Below, in pieces: positions 28,353 to 37,051 of a DNA stretch of 64,000 nt. How positions within the stretch are numbered: position 1 is the first letter of the stretch; every line of letters begins with the position of its first letter. The DNA comes from Persephonella sp. KM09-Lau-8 (GTDB taxonomy: Bacteria; Aquificota; Aquificia; Aquificales; Hydrogenothermaceae), in the NCBI RefSeq assembly GCF_000703085.1, contig NZ_JNLL01000001.1, forward strand, positions 682,001 to 746,000, written 5' to 3'. The translations under genes were made by a program, and so were the position numbers. A model generated the notes under the pieces. That model was not told the DNA's origin. It was given only the letters and a program-made list of their open reading frames with translations, and made no database searches.

Positions 28353-30683
28353 ATAAAATGTGTATCTATTTTTCCCTGTGAATTTTGAGTGATACATGGC
28401 ACGGTCTGCGTATTTAATAAGAGTTTCCAAGTCAATTGCATCATCAGGTAATATTGCTATACCTATACTTGCACCTATATGAATATAGTGTCCATCAATT
28501 AAAAATGGCTCATCAAGATTCATTAAAAGTTTATGGGCTATTCTTACAATATCCTCCTTTGAATATATATCTTTTAATACCACCACAAACTCATCACCGG
28601 CAAGCCTTGCCACAAAATCATCTCTTCTAACGGATTTTTTTAATCTTTTTGCCACTTCAACCAACAGCTTATCTCCAACTTCATGACCATAGGTATCATT
28701 TACCTCTTTAAAACCGTCAAGGTCTATAAACAGTAAGGCAACTTTTCCACCATCTCTTAGAGTTTCCTGAATCATTGATTTCAATTTTATAAAAAAGTAG
28801 GTTCTATTCGGTATTCCTGTAAGAGTATCATAATAAGCCAGATTTTCCAGTGTTTTTTCTTTGTGTTTCCTGAGTGTTATATCTGTTATCATTGCTATGT
28901 AATTCGTAGGTTTACCATCTGTTTTTACCTGAATTAATGAAAGCCATATAGGGAAAACCTCACTATTTTTCTTCAGTGCTATAAGCTCACCCTGCCATTT
29001 ACCTTTTCTTTTGACAAGTTCCCATATCCTCTGGAATTCTCTATGTTTAGCTCTAAATATAGGTAAAAATGTTATTTCTGTGCCCATGAGATCTTTCTTA
29101 TTGAATCCTGTAAGCTCTTCAAGTTCTCTATTTATTCTTAGAACTTTTCCATCACTGTCGGTGATAATAATACCTTCCAGTGCATTTTCAAATACTATAG
29201 ATGCCAGTTTAAGTTCTTTTTCTGCTATTTTCCTTTCTGTAATATCTCTTATTAAAAGCTGTATATATTTTTTATTTTTAATGGTAAACACACTTGCAGA
29301 AATCTCTGCTGGGAAGAAAGAATCATCAGATTTTTTCACACTGGCTTCGAATCTTGAATGACCTGTTTCCAGTAGTTTTGCAAGTAAATATCTAAAATAT
29401 TTTTTAAAGTCTTCACTAAAAAGATCCCTTATATTCATAATTCTTATATCAAACTTGTTATACCCAAGTTTATAGATTGCTCTCTGATTAGTATCGATAA
29501 TATTCCCCTGCAGGTCTGTTATTATGATGATATCATTTGAATACTCAAACAGATTTCTGTATCTTTCTTCATTTTCAAGTATTTTTTGATAGGCTTTGTG
29601 AATCTCGGTAATATCATAAACTATACCTATAAGCTTTTCTTTTGATGTATTTTCGTGGATGATTTTAGCTTTTTCTTTTATTATTTTTTCTCCACCATAG
29701 TTTATTCTGTATTCTATCTCATAAGGCCTTTTATATTTTATTGCTTCAAGCCTGACCTCAAAAACAGTCCTTCTATCTTCTGGATCAACAAGCTCTAAAA
29801 ATTCATTAAAACTCATAACACACTTTTTATCTTTACCACAGAAAATACTTTGAGCCTCTTCAGAAAGGAAAAAGCTAAGAGTATGTGGTTCAAACTCCCA
29901 GTATCCTAATCTTGCCAGTTCCTGCGCTTCATGGAGCTTTTCTTTTGTTTCCTTAAGTTTTTCTATTGTTTCTTTAAGCTGTTTTTCTCTTAAAAGTCTA
30001 TTTGTGATATCCCTGAATATGCCAAGAACTGCAGGTTTACCTTCGTATGTGATTACAGAAGGGTTAAACTCAAATATCCGTTCCTGACCATCTTTTGTTT
30101 TTAATTTAATCTGAAAATCTTTTTCTTTTTCTAATAACTCATCAAGATTAAGACCCATTATTTGATATAGGCTTTTATCCTTAATTTCTTCAGGATCATA
30201 ACCTAAAATTTCCTTAATTTTTGCATTGGCATACTTTATTTTATTTTCTTGAAGAATCAAAATAATCTCATTAACACCTTCAACGATGGAATGCCATTTT
30301 TCCTCACTTTCTTTAAGTTTTTCTTCATTTTTTTCTTTGTGTCTTATCCATTGATAAAAAGCAATGATTGTTAAAACTACACCAGGTAGCTTTACAGCTA
30401 TTTCTGAAATAAGGAGATAATGGAGATCTTCTTTTGTCAGAAAATAGGATATAAAGTTTGCCTGACCTGCAAGTATCAAAATGAAACCAAAATTTACTTT
30501 ATAATAGACTTCCGGAATATCTTTTAATCTCTGGGTGAGGTAATATGCACCGATTAGCACCAGAATTATAATTGAATTTGGGACAAGGATAGAGAAGTCA
30601 ATACTTTCCCGCAGACCAAATGAATATATATTAAAAACTATTATCAATACCACTAAGATTGAGGACAATAAAACTCTTAACAT
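28326..30683 (-). CDS. Four-TM, multi-PAS diguanylate cyclase
   Basis: 785 residues. Four hydrophobic helices (about 5-22, 31-49, 64-84, 91-112) form an N-terminal membrane sensor. Four PAS domains follow (about 127-235, 250-365, 370-490, 492-608), then a C-terminal GGDEF domain. The active motif is RLAGDEFVVVL, an accepted variant. The inhibitory RxxD site is present as RRDD, so product feedback is expected. No EAL domain, so this is the cleanest c-di-GMP synthase in the window. Divergent from the ribbon-helix-helix/EAL gene with 133 AT-rich bases between, which may hold shared regulation. Confidence 0.9.
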   Translation of the reverse strand: MLRVLLSSILVVLIIVFNIYSFGLRESIDFSILVPNSIIILVLIGAYYLTQRLKDIPEVYYKVNFGFILILAGQANFISYFLTKEDLHYLLISEIAVKLPGVVLTIIAFYQWIRHKEKNEEKLKESEEKWHSIVEGVNEIILILQENKIKYANAKIKEILGYDPEEIKDKSLYQIMGLNLDELLEKEKDFQIKLKTKDGQERIFEFNPSVITYEGKPAVLGIFRDITNRLLREKQLKETIEKLKETKEKLHEAQELARLGYWEFEPHTLSFFLSEEAQSIFCGKDKKCVMSFNEFLELVDPEDRRTVFEVRLEAIKYKRPYEIEYRINYGGEKIIKEKAKIIHENTSKEKLIGIVYDITEIHKAYQKILENEERYRNLFEYSNDIIIITDLQGNIIDTNQRAIYKLGYNKFDIRIMNIRDLFSEDFKKYFRYLLAKLLETGHSRFEASVKKSDDSFFPAEISASVFTIKNKKYIQLLIRDITERKIAEKELKLASIVFENALEGIIITDSDGKVLRINRELEELTGFNKKDLMGTEITFLPIFRAKHREFQRIWELVKRKGKWQGELIALKKNSEVFPIWLSLIQVKTDGKPTNYIAMITDITLRKHKEKTLENLAYYDTLTGIPNRTYFFIKLKSMIQETLRDGGKVALLFIDLDGFKEVNDTYGHEVGDKLLVEVAKRLKKSVRRDDFVARLAGDEFVVVLKDIYSKEDIVRIAHKLLMNLDEPFLIDGHYIHIGASIGIAILPDDAIDLETLIKYADRAMYHSKFTGKNRYTFYSDITDNIF

Positions 30684-30816
30684 ATTTATATTCTTATTAA
30701 GAAGAAAAAGTTTTAAACTTTTCTTATTATAACTTATAATAACTCTTGTTTTTAATTTCGGATTTATTGTTATATAATTATAATTTGATTCTAACTAAAA
30801 TGAATAGGGGGAGAAA

Positions 30817-32685
30817 ATGGCAAGTAAAAAAACAATCCTAAGTATAGCTATTGACAAAGACTTACTGGCCAAGCTTAAGAAGCTCTCCGAGGAAAAGGCA
30901 TCTTCTGTCTCAAAGTTAATAAGTAACTTAATAGAAGAGGCTCTCTATCTGGAAGAGAATGTTTTTAAAGACGATATATATCAGAATATTGACTGGCTCA
31001 GTGAAGAATGGAGAGATAAGCTGCAGGTCTTGTTTACAAAAGTTCTTGACACCACCCCAGACCCTATATGGATTAAAGATCTGAATCTCAAATTTATTTA
31101 TGTGAATCAGGCATTTGAAAAGGCATTTAAAGTCAAAAGAGAAGATATAATTGGTAAAGGAGATGTTGAAGTTTTACCACCTGAGGTGGCAAAAGAATGT
31201 ATATACTCTGATATGAAAGCTTTAGAGAAAAAAGAATCGTCCCATTCTTTAGAAAAAGTTCCTGCAGATAATGGTAAAGAGATTATATTTGATGTGATAA
31301 AAACTCCAATTTTTGACAGAACTGGAAAACTTATAGCTATCCTTGGTATATCCAGAGATATAACAGAGATAATAAATATTCAGAAAGAGCTTGAGAGAAA
31401 GAACAAAGAGCTTGCAGAAGCATATCAGCAGTTGAGAGATATATATGAATATGATGTGGTTACAGGTTTACTGAACAAAGAAAAATTTGTAGAAGAAGTG
31501 CATAACAAATTAGATGAAGCCAGTAATAGAGACAAATTTGAGTTTATTCTTATGGAAATATCAAATCTGATTTATGCAAATGAAGTCTATGGTTATGATT
31601 TTGGTAATAAAGTATTAAGAGAGTTTGCTGAATCTCTAAAAAAAGCCCTTGAAGAAAACAACTTTGAGTTTGTATTAGGAAAATTAAGCGGTAACAAATT
31701 TGGTCTTTTTGTGAAAAGTGAGGTATCTGATAGAAGGCTCCTGAGGAAATTTCTGAATTTTTTGAAAAATATAAGAATCCTTGCCCCTGATGATCATTAC
31801 TTCATTCCAAAAGTTAGTTTCGTTGTCAAGGATATAACTAAAAAAGATAAAGATGATTTTGAAAAACTAATTGTTTATATGGAAGACATACTCACAAGAG
31901 TTAGGGAAAATAGAAGAAAGAATTACCTCATATTAAGAAGTAATATGTCAATTTATGAAAAAGCTATAGAAGCTCAGAAAAAACTGAAAGAAGAAATAGA
32001 AAGCGGAAAATTTTCTCCTTCCCTCAGACCTATTGTTGAGCTTAATACCGGAAAAAAAGTTGCGTATGAAGTTACTTGTGGATTAAGTAGTATAAAAGAT
32101 GAAGACCTCTGCCATTTAGTAGATAACATTTATATAGAAGCTCCTCTTAGCCAGTTAGATGAAAAAATAATTCAGCTTGTAAAAAGAAAGGTTTATCCAA
32201 AACTCAAAGATGAAGAAAAAGTATTTGTAAAATTGAGACAACAATCTATAGAGCTAATGCTAAATATGCCAGATTCAGATATAGCAAAAGATATACTTTT
32301 TATAAAAGACAAAGCGGTTTTTGAGATAACAGAAGATACTTTTGTAAAAAATATCGGAACTCTTCATGAGTTGAAAAACTCCTATAATCTGCAGTTTTGT
32401 CTGGATGATTTTGGAACAGGTAATGCGTCTATAAAAAATCTGATCAGAATGCTTGAGTACGAAATGTTCCAGTATATAAAAATAAGCGAAAGTTTCATAA
32501 GAACATCAATGGTTTCATCTAAAAGAAAAAGAGTTTTAAAAGGTGTTATAGCTGTTACATCTGAGTTTGGAATAAAAACAATAGCCTCTGGAGTTTCATC
32601 TGAAAAATTGCTGGATTTTGTTAAAGAAATAGGTTTTGATTATGCAACAGGAAAGTTATTTAATGAGGAGAAAAAAATATTTTAA
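30817..32685 (+). CDS. Ribbon-helix-helix/PAS/degenerate GGDEF/degenerate EAL protein
   Basis: 622 residues. Residues about 6-48 match a CopG/Arc-type ribbon-helix-helix: a beta strand (TILSIAIDKDLLAKLKKLSE) then SSVSKLISNLIEEAL. A PAS domain (about 68-190) and coiled coil follow. The GGDEF domain has SGNKF at the active motif. In the EAL domain the motif is EVT, the SINISP asparagine is lost, the catalytic AEGxE segment reads ASGVS and QGY reads TGK. EITE, DDFGTG and the IKIS lysine remain. Both catalytic activities are predicted absent, with ligand binding still possible. The simplest reading is a DNA-binding regulator sensing a PAS signal and perhaps c-di-GMP. Start ATG follows AGGGGGAG. 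Confidence 0.85.
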   Translation: MASKKTILSIAIDKDLLAKLKKLSEEKASSVSKLISNLIEEALYLEENVFKDDIYQNIDWLSEEWRDKLQVLFTKVLDTTPDPIWIKDLNLKFIYVNQAFEKAFKVKREDIIGKGDVEVLPPEVAKECIYSDMKALEKKESSHSLEKVPADNGKEIIFDVIKTPIFDRTGKLIAILGISRDITEIINIQKELERKNKELAEAYQQLRDIYEYDVVTGLLNKEKFVEEVHNKLDEASNRDKFEFILMEISNLIYANEVYGYDFGNKVLREFAESLKKALEENNFEFVLGKLSGNKFGLFVKSEVSDRRLLRKFLNFLKNIRILAPDDHYFIPKVSFVVKDITKKDKDDFEKLIVYMEDILTRVRENRRKNYLILRSNMSIYEKAIEAQKKLKEEIESGKFSPSLRPIVELNTGKKVAYEVTCGLSSIKDEDLCHLVDNIYIEAPLSQLDEKIIQLVKRKVYPKLKDEEKVFVKLRQQSIELMLNMPDSDIAKDILFIKDKAVFEITEDTFVKNIGTLHELKNSYNLQFCLDDFGTGNASIKNLIRMLEYEMFQYIKISESFIRTSMVSSKRKRVLKGVIAVTSEFGIKTIASGVSSEKLLDFVKEIGFDYATGKLFNEEKKIF

Positions 32686-32750
32686 ATAAAGGCGGGAAGG
32701 GGAGGAGGCAAATCTATCTAAAAAATCTCTTCCGTTATTCTCAAAAGCAA

Positions 32751-35171
32751 TTATGCAACATTAATCAGATTAAACCTGTCTGCATACTTATTGAACATAA
32801 TTTCCTTAAGTAGAGGATGTTTTTCTAATTTTGGGTCTTTGCTTATCAGTTCTTCAGCTTCTTTTTTGGCATATTCAAGAATTATTCTGTCTTTTGGGCG
32901 AGTAAAATCTGCTATTGATAGTCCAAATCTACCTGACTGGGCAGTTCCCATTAAATCTCCGCTTCCCCTAAGCTCAAGGTCTGCTTCAGCTATCTTAAAG
33001 CCATCTGTTGTATCCACCAGAATTTTCATACGTTCAAGGGTTTTGAGTCTTTTCTTTTCAGCTTCAGGATCTTCTTGTTTATGCTTGAATTTTTCAGGTA
33101 ATACCAGATAACAATAACCTTCATAGTTTCCTCTACCTACTCTACCACGGAGCTGGTGTATCTGGGAAAGACCAAATCTGTAAGCATCCTCTATAACCAT
33201 AACCGAAGCATTGGGAATATCTACCCCAACCTCAATAACAGTGGTAGAGACAAGAATATCCGCCTTTTTGTTTCTGAAATCTTCCATTATTTTGTCTTTT
33301 TCTTCCTGTGTCATTTTTCCATGTAGCAGGATTACCTTTTTATCGGGGAATGCCTTTTTCCATTGCTGATATCCTTCTTCCGCAGATTTCAGATCTATCT
33401 TTTCTGATTCCTCAATCAATGGATAAACCACAAATGCCTGTCTGCCTTTGTCCAGTTCTTTTCTGACATTCCTGTATAAAATTTCCCTTTCATCATCATA
33501 ATAGATAAATGTATAAACAGGTTTTCTCCCTGCCGGCAGCTGTTTGATAATTGACAAGTCAAGGTCACCAAATTGGGCTAAAGCCAGTGTTCTTGGTATA
33601 GGTGTTGCTGTCATAACAAGGACATGGGGAACAACATGGGATTTTTCTATTAAGGCTTTTCTCTGGACAACTCCAAATCTGTGCTGTTCATCAACTATAA
33701 CAAGAGCCAGATTTTTAAACTTCAGTTCATCCTGTATAAGTGCATGGGTTCCTATTACAACTTTAGCCTCTCCAGTTTCTATCCTTTTGTAAATCTCTTT
33801 TTTTTCTGAAGCAGGAGTGCTACCTGTAAGCAGATAAACAGGAATATCAAACTTTTCCAATACATTTTTGAAGTTTTTATAATGCTGGTTTGCTAGAATT
33901 TCTGTTGGTGCCATTACGGCGACCTGTTTACCATCCAGAGCAACGGCAAGGGATGCTGCAGCTGCTACCATTGTTTTACCACTACCTACATCCCCCTGAA
34001 CCATTCTGTTCATAGGTGAGGGCTTTGTAATATCTGAGATAATATCTTTTATTGCTTTTTTCTGGTCATTGGTCAGTTTGAAGGGCAGTGCATCCTCAAA
34101 TTTTTGGATAAAATCAGGCTCTACATTTATAACAGGTGCAGGATTACTTTTTATAGCAGCTTTTCTATAAGCCTGCGCCAGTTCTAAAATAAAAAGCTCA
34201 TCAAAGATAAGCCTAATTTGTGGTCTTGTTTCAAAATCATTGAGTTTATCTAAATTTTCTTCTCTATCTGGGAAGTGTGTGTGCCGGAGAGCATCTTCAA
34301 TTGATGGTAGTTTGTATTTTTCAAGGATATACTCTGGCATATACTCAGGAAAGTATGGCAGATATTTTTCCATTATTTTGTATATTCCCCTCCGCAAATG
34401 ATTTATTGTCTGGGATGAGGTTTTTACAGAGCTGTCTCCCCGTAGAGAATATACAGGAACAATTCTATCAAGGATTATAGGGTCAAACTGGTTGTGTATC
34501 TCAGGTTGAACCATTGATTTTTCTTTACCGAATACAGAAACCTTTCCGTAAAGTAAGACCTCCTTACCTTTTCTAAAAAATGTAAATAAAAAGGGTTTAT
34601 CATGGACAAAATAAGCATTTAGTTTATGTTTATCCTGAGATAAGACAACCTGAACTTTGAGTTTCCCTCGATTTATTTTTTTGATTTCTTCAACGGTTAG
34701 CCTAAATAAACCAGTCTCCCCGTCCTTTATTTTTGCAAGTTTTTTTAATCTTTTGTCTTCGTATTTCTTAGGGAAAAGGGTAACTGCTTGATATATGTTT
34801 TCTGCTCCGACTTTTTTGAATGCCCGCTTTTCAATAGGTTTAAGGATTTTCAAATCCTGAATTTTTATAGAATAAAAAGAGTTCAGGTCTAATTTTTTTA
34901 CAGGTTTTTTCTCTTTTTTCTCGGGCTTTTGGACAACTTCTTTTTCCCTGATGTATGTTTGAACTTCCTTTAGTAGATGCTGTATGAAGGCCTTTTTCTT
35001 CTGGGGTGTAAGATTATCTATTAAGGATATATCCTCAATTAAACCTTCAGGAAAATTGTCTTCAAGCAGTTCCCTTAAGGTTTCTGATAAGCCTGTTATC
35101 CTTGATAAAGTTTTTTCATCGTAACTGCTTAGTTTCTCAAGTAATTGTTTAGCTTGATTTACCTTTTTCAT
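32751..35171 (-). CDS. recG: ATP-dependent DNA helicase RecG with N-terminal extension
   Basis: 806 residues; E. coli RecG is about 690. It remodels stalled forks and Holliday junctions. A helical extension of about 95 residues ends in a Lys/Glu/Pro stretch (EVVQKPEKKEKKPVKK). Then follow the wedge OB domain and helicase motifs GDVGSGKTM, VDEQHRFGV, TATPIPRT and LRGRVGRG. N-terminal extensions of this kind are known in other thermophile RecG proteins. Its ATG lies 23 bases inside the upstream DUF1858-like gene with no clear ribosome site, implying translational coupling. A 65-base gap separates it from the convergent RHH/EAL gene. Confidence 0.95.
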   Translation of the reverse strand: MKKVNQAKQLLEKLSSYDEKTLSRITGLSETLRELLEDNFPEGLIEDISLIDNLTPQKKKAFIQHLLKEVQTYIREKEVVQKPEKKEKKPVKKLDLNSFYSIKIQDLKILKPIEKRAFKKVGAENIYQAVTLFPKKYEDKRLKKLAKIKDGETGLFRLTVEEIKKINRGKLKVQVVLSQDKHKLNAYFVHDKPFLFTFFRKGKEVLLYGKVSVFGKEKSMVQPEIHNQFDPIILDRIVPVYSLRGDSSVKTSSQTINHLRRGIYKIMEKYLPYFPEYMPEYILEKYKLPSIEDALRHTHFPDREENLDKLNDFETRPQIRLIFDELFILELAQAYRKAAIKSNPAPVINVEPDFIQKFEDALPFKLTNDQKKAIKDIISDITKPSPMNRMVQGDVGSGKTMVAAAASLAVALDGKQVAVMAPTEILANQHYKNFKNVLEKFDIPVYLLTGSTPASEKKEIYKRIETGEAKVVIGTHALIQDELKFKNLALVIVDEQHRFGVVQRKALIEKSHVVPHVLVMTATPIPRTLALAQFGDLDLSIIKQLPAGRKPVYTFIYYDDEREILYRNVRKELDKGRQAFVVYPLIEESEKIDLKSAEEGYQQWKKAFPDKKVILLHGKMTQEEKDKIMEDFRNKKADILVSTTVIEVGVDIPNASVMVIEDAYRFGLSQIHQLRGRVGRGNYEGYCYLVLPEKFKHKQEDPEAEKKRLKTLERMKILVDTTDGFKIAEADLELRGSGDLMGTAQSGRFGLSIADFTRPKDRIILEYAKKEAEELISKDPKLEKHPLLKEIMFNKYADRFNLINVA

Positions 35172-35370
35172 TGTTTTTTATGAATTCTTTTAGCTCCTGT
35201 AAAAATTGTTCAGGGTCATGGCCATAATTTGTAGCTGCATAATATATCGTTTCATGTTTTTTGCAAGAACATATATTGCAATACATATTTTTTGAGCTGA
35301 AAAATTTTTGTGTAAATGGATATTTTCTTAAAACCTGTTGTATTGTTGTTTGCAGGTCTATATTTTTCAT
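35149..35370 (-). CDS. DUF1858-like small cysteine protein
   Basis: 73 residues. The pattern TIQQVLRKYP, then CNICSCKKHET and a helical end matches DUF1858 proteins (hybrid-cluster-protein-associated, putative disulfide or redox family), which carry a CxxC at this place; here three cysteines occur in CNICSC. Function unknown. It overlaps the ispF stop by 4 bases and recG by 23 bases, so it is embedded in the nadK-ispF-recG run. Confidence 0.7.
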   Translation of the reverse strand: MKNIDLQTTIQQVLRKYPFTQKFFSSKNMYCNICSCKKHETIYYAATNYGHDPEQFLQELKEFIKNNEKGKSS

Positions 35371-35852
35371 TCCTTCTCCTCCTTTCTCAGTAAGACTACA
35401 ACTTCTGCAAATGCTGCTGTTCCTTCACCAATTTCTCCTATTTTCTCATAGGTTTTACCTTTTATAAATATCCTTTCGGGATTTATTTTAAGAATTTTTG
35501 CTGTATTTTGTATGATTTTTTCCCTGTAAGGCAGGATTTTAGGTTTTTGCAGGACTATATATCCATCAATATTTTCTATCTCATATCCTTTTTCCCGAAT
35601 TATTCTGCAGGCTTCCTCAACAAATATTCTGCTATCTGCATTTTTCCATTTTTCCTGATTATCAGGGAACAACTGCCCAATATCACCGTATCCTATGGCT
35701 CCTAAAAGGGCATCGGTCAAAGCATGGAAAAATATGTCTCCATCTGAATGTGCCTTAAAGCCAATATCTGATGGTATTTCTATACCACCGATGATTAGCT
35801 TCCTTCCCTCTTCAAGTCTGTGAATATCAAAACCTATACCTATTCTGTACAC
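35367..35852 (-). CDS. ispF: 2-C-methyl-D-erythritol 2,4-cyclodiphosphate synthase
   Basis: 161 residues, full length for IspF, which forms the cyclic diphosphate of the MEP isoprenoid pathway as a trimer. Metal ligands and signature are in GIGFDIHRL and HSDGDIFFHALTDALLGA; the C-terminal GEGTAAFAEVVVLL is typical. Start is GTG at 35852, 5 bases after GGAAG, which lies at the nadK stop. Overlaps the DUF1858-like start by 4 bases. Confidence 0.96.
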   Translation of the reverse strand: MYRIGIGFDIHRLEEGRKLIIGGIEIPSDIGFKAHSDGDIFFHALTDALLGAIGYGDIGQLFPDNQEKWKNADSRIFVEEACRIIREKGYEIENIDGYIVLQKPKILPYREKIIQNTAKILKINPERIFIKGKTYEKIGEIGEGTAAFAEVVVLLRKEEKE

Positions 35853-35854
35853 TT

Positions 35855-36703
35855 TTACTTCCAGTCAAGTTTTTCACGGAGTATGTCAAAATAGTTTTTA
35901 TCCGGTGTTCTAACCAGATAGGTATAGTATGGAGATTGTTTAACAACTATTTTATCCCCATATTGTAGCTGTGTTCCTTCTTGACCATCAAGGGTGAGCC
36001 ATGCATCCTTTTCCTCTGCTACCAGTTCTATTGTGATAGGTTCATACGGGGGAAGCATTAAAGGTCTGTCTGTAAGTGTATGGGGACATATTGGAACTAT
36101 AAGAAAATTTTCCATCATTGGATAAACGATGGGTCCCCCTGCTGAAAGGGCGTATCCTGTTGAACCTGTTGGAGTTGAGATTATTATCCCATCTCCGTTA
36201 TAGGTTGTGATATATCTGTCTCCTACATAAACGGCAACATCAACTATTCTTGCAAGAATTGCTTTGTTTACAACAACATCGTTTAAGACATCAGCTTTTA
36301 AGATTTCTTTGCCATCTCTTATAAGGGTGGCTCTGAGCATCATTCTACGGGATATACACAGAGGTTTTGATAGTATTTCAGCAAGGACATCAAATGCTTC
36401 CTCTTCGTTTACCTCAGTTAAAAATCCCAGTCTACCAAGATTTATTCCCAGGATAGGTATTCCATGTTTTGCCACCCTTCTTGCTGTTATAAGAAGGGAA
36501 CCATCTCCACCAACAACAAGAAGCAGGTCAACCCCCTTCAGATTTTCCTCATGTTCAAGTTCAGCTAAGTTTTCAAATATTTCTGATTCTATAGCATAGC
36601 TATTAAGCCAGTTTTTTAGTCTAACTGCAAAGTTTTTTGCCTCTTCGCTTGCTTTTGTGAAGATATGAATTCTTTTAAATAGAGGATACATTTTTATCCG
36701 CAT
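35855..36703 (-). CDS. nadK: NAD kinase
   Basis: 282 residues from ATG 36703, preceded by GAGGA 5 bases upstream; an in-frame GTG at 36715 would cover that ribosome site. NadK phosphorylates NAD to NADP. Motifs: VVGGDGSLL, LGRLGFLTEV, NDVVV, TPTGSTGYALSAGGP, the last forming the substrate site. Two bases separate it from ispF. Upstream lie two tiny membrane protein genes that seem to belong to the same transcript. Confidence 0.95.
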   Translation of the reverse strand: MRIKMYPLFKRIHIFTKASEEAKNFAVRLKNWLNSYAIESEIFENLAELEHEENLKGVDLLLVVGGDGSLLITARRVAKHGIPILGINLGRLGFLTEVNEEEAFDVLAEILSKPLCISRRMMLRATLIRDGKEILKADVLNDVVVNKAILARIVDVAVYVGDRYITTYNGDGIIISTPTGSTGYALSAGGPIVYPMMENFLIVPICPHTLTDRPLMLPPYEPITIELVAEEKDAWLTLDGQEGTQLQYGDKIVVKQSPYYTYLVRTPDKNYFDILREKLDWK

Positions 36704-36711
36704 TAAATTCC

Positions 36712-36825
36712 TCACTGATGCTGTTTTTTCTTTTTATCCAGATACATAGGGAGAAACAAGAAAAGAAAACCTATTATTAGAACACCTAACAATATTATGC
36801 TCAAAGCTAAAACTAAATCATTCAT
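36712..36825 (-). CDS. Small single-pass membrane protein, 37 residues
   Basis: Open frame MNDLVLALSIILLG followed by a continued hydrophobic helix to about residue 27 and a basic tail (YLDKKKKQHQ). The ATG has an excellent AGGAGA site 7 bases upstream and overlaps the preceding gene by 8 bases; the stop is 8 bases before the nadK start. No family recognised. The ribosome site, composition and position make it likely to be real. Confidence 0.6.
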   Translation of the reverse strand: MNDLVLALSIILLGVLIIGFLFLFLPMYLDKKKKQHQ

Positions 36826-37021
36826 CTTTTTTCTCCTGTAAACTATCAAAATATAAAGAAGCTGAAAAAGATATTATTAAAAATATAAAGCTAAAAACTA
36901 TGAGTATCCAGCTACTTTTATTTTCCTGTAAGACAAATCCTACCATTGAAGCCACAAAGGAGCCTATTGATATACCTTTTAATGCATCTATAAAAGTTGA
37001 GAATGTTTTGTCATACATCAT
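36818..37021 (-). CDS. Small two-TM membrane protein
   Basis: 67 residues with two hydrophobic helices (about 16-30 and 38-56) and an acidic/basic tail. Layout resembles AtpZ/AtpI-type small proteins but no diagnostic motif is seen, and no ATP synthase genes are nearby. It overlaps the 37-residue gene by 8 bases and starts right after the glyA terminator hairpin. Confidence 0.6.
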   Translation of the reverse strand: MMYDKTFSTFIDALKGISIGSFVASMVGFVLQENKSSWILIVFSFIFLIISFSASLYFDSLQEKKDE

Positions 37022-37025
37022 TTTG

Positions 37026-37050
37026 AAAAAGGGGCATAAAGCCCCCTCTT
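37026..37050 (-). terminator. Hairpin terminator after glyA (possibly bidirectional)
   Basis: GGGGC (37031-37035) and GCCCC (37041-37045) form a stem around ATAAA, flanked by AAAAA on one side and CTTTTT on the other. On the minus strand this gives a GC hairpin followed by a U-run a few bases after the glyA stop, separating rpiB-glyA from the downstream small genes and nadK. Confidence 0.75.
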
Positions 37051-37051
37051 T

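Noticed and set aside
32686-32750. Purine-rich run (GGCGGGAAGGGGAGGAGG) between the RHH/EAL gene and recG
   Set aside because: It does not form a credible hairpin with a T-run and has no start codon at ribosome-site distance; no function could be supported.
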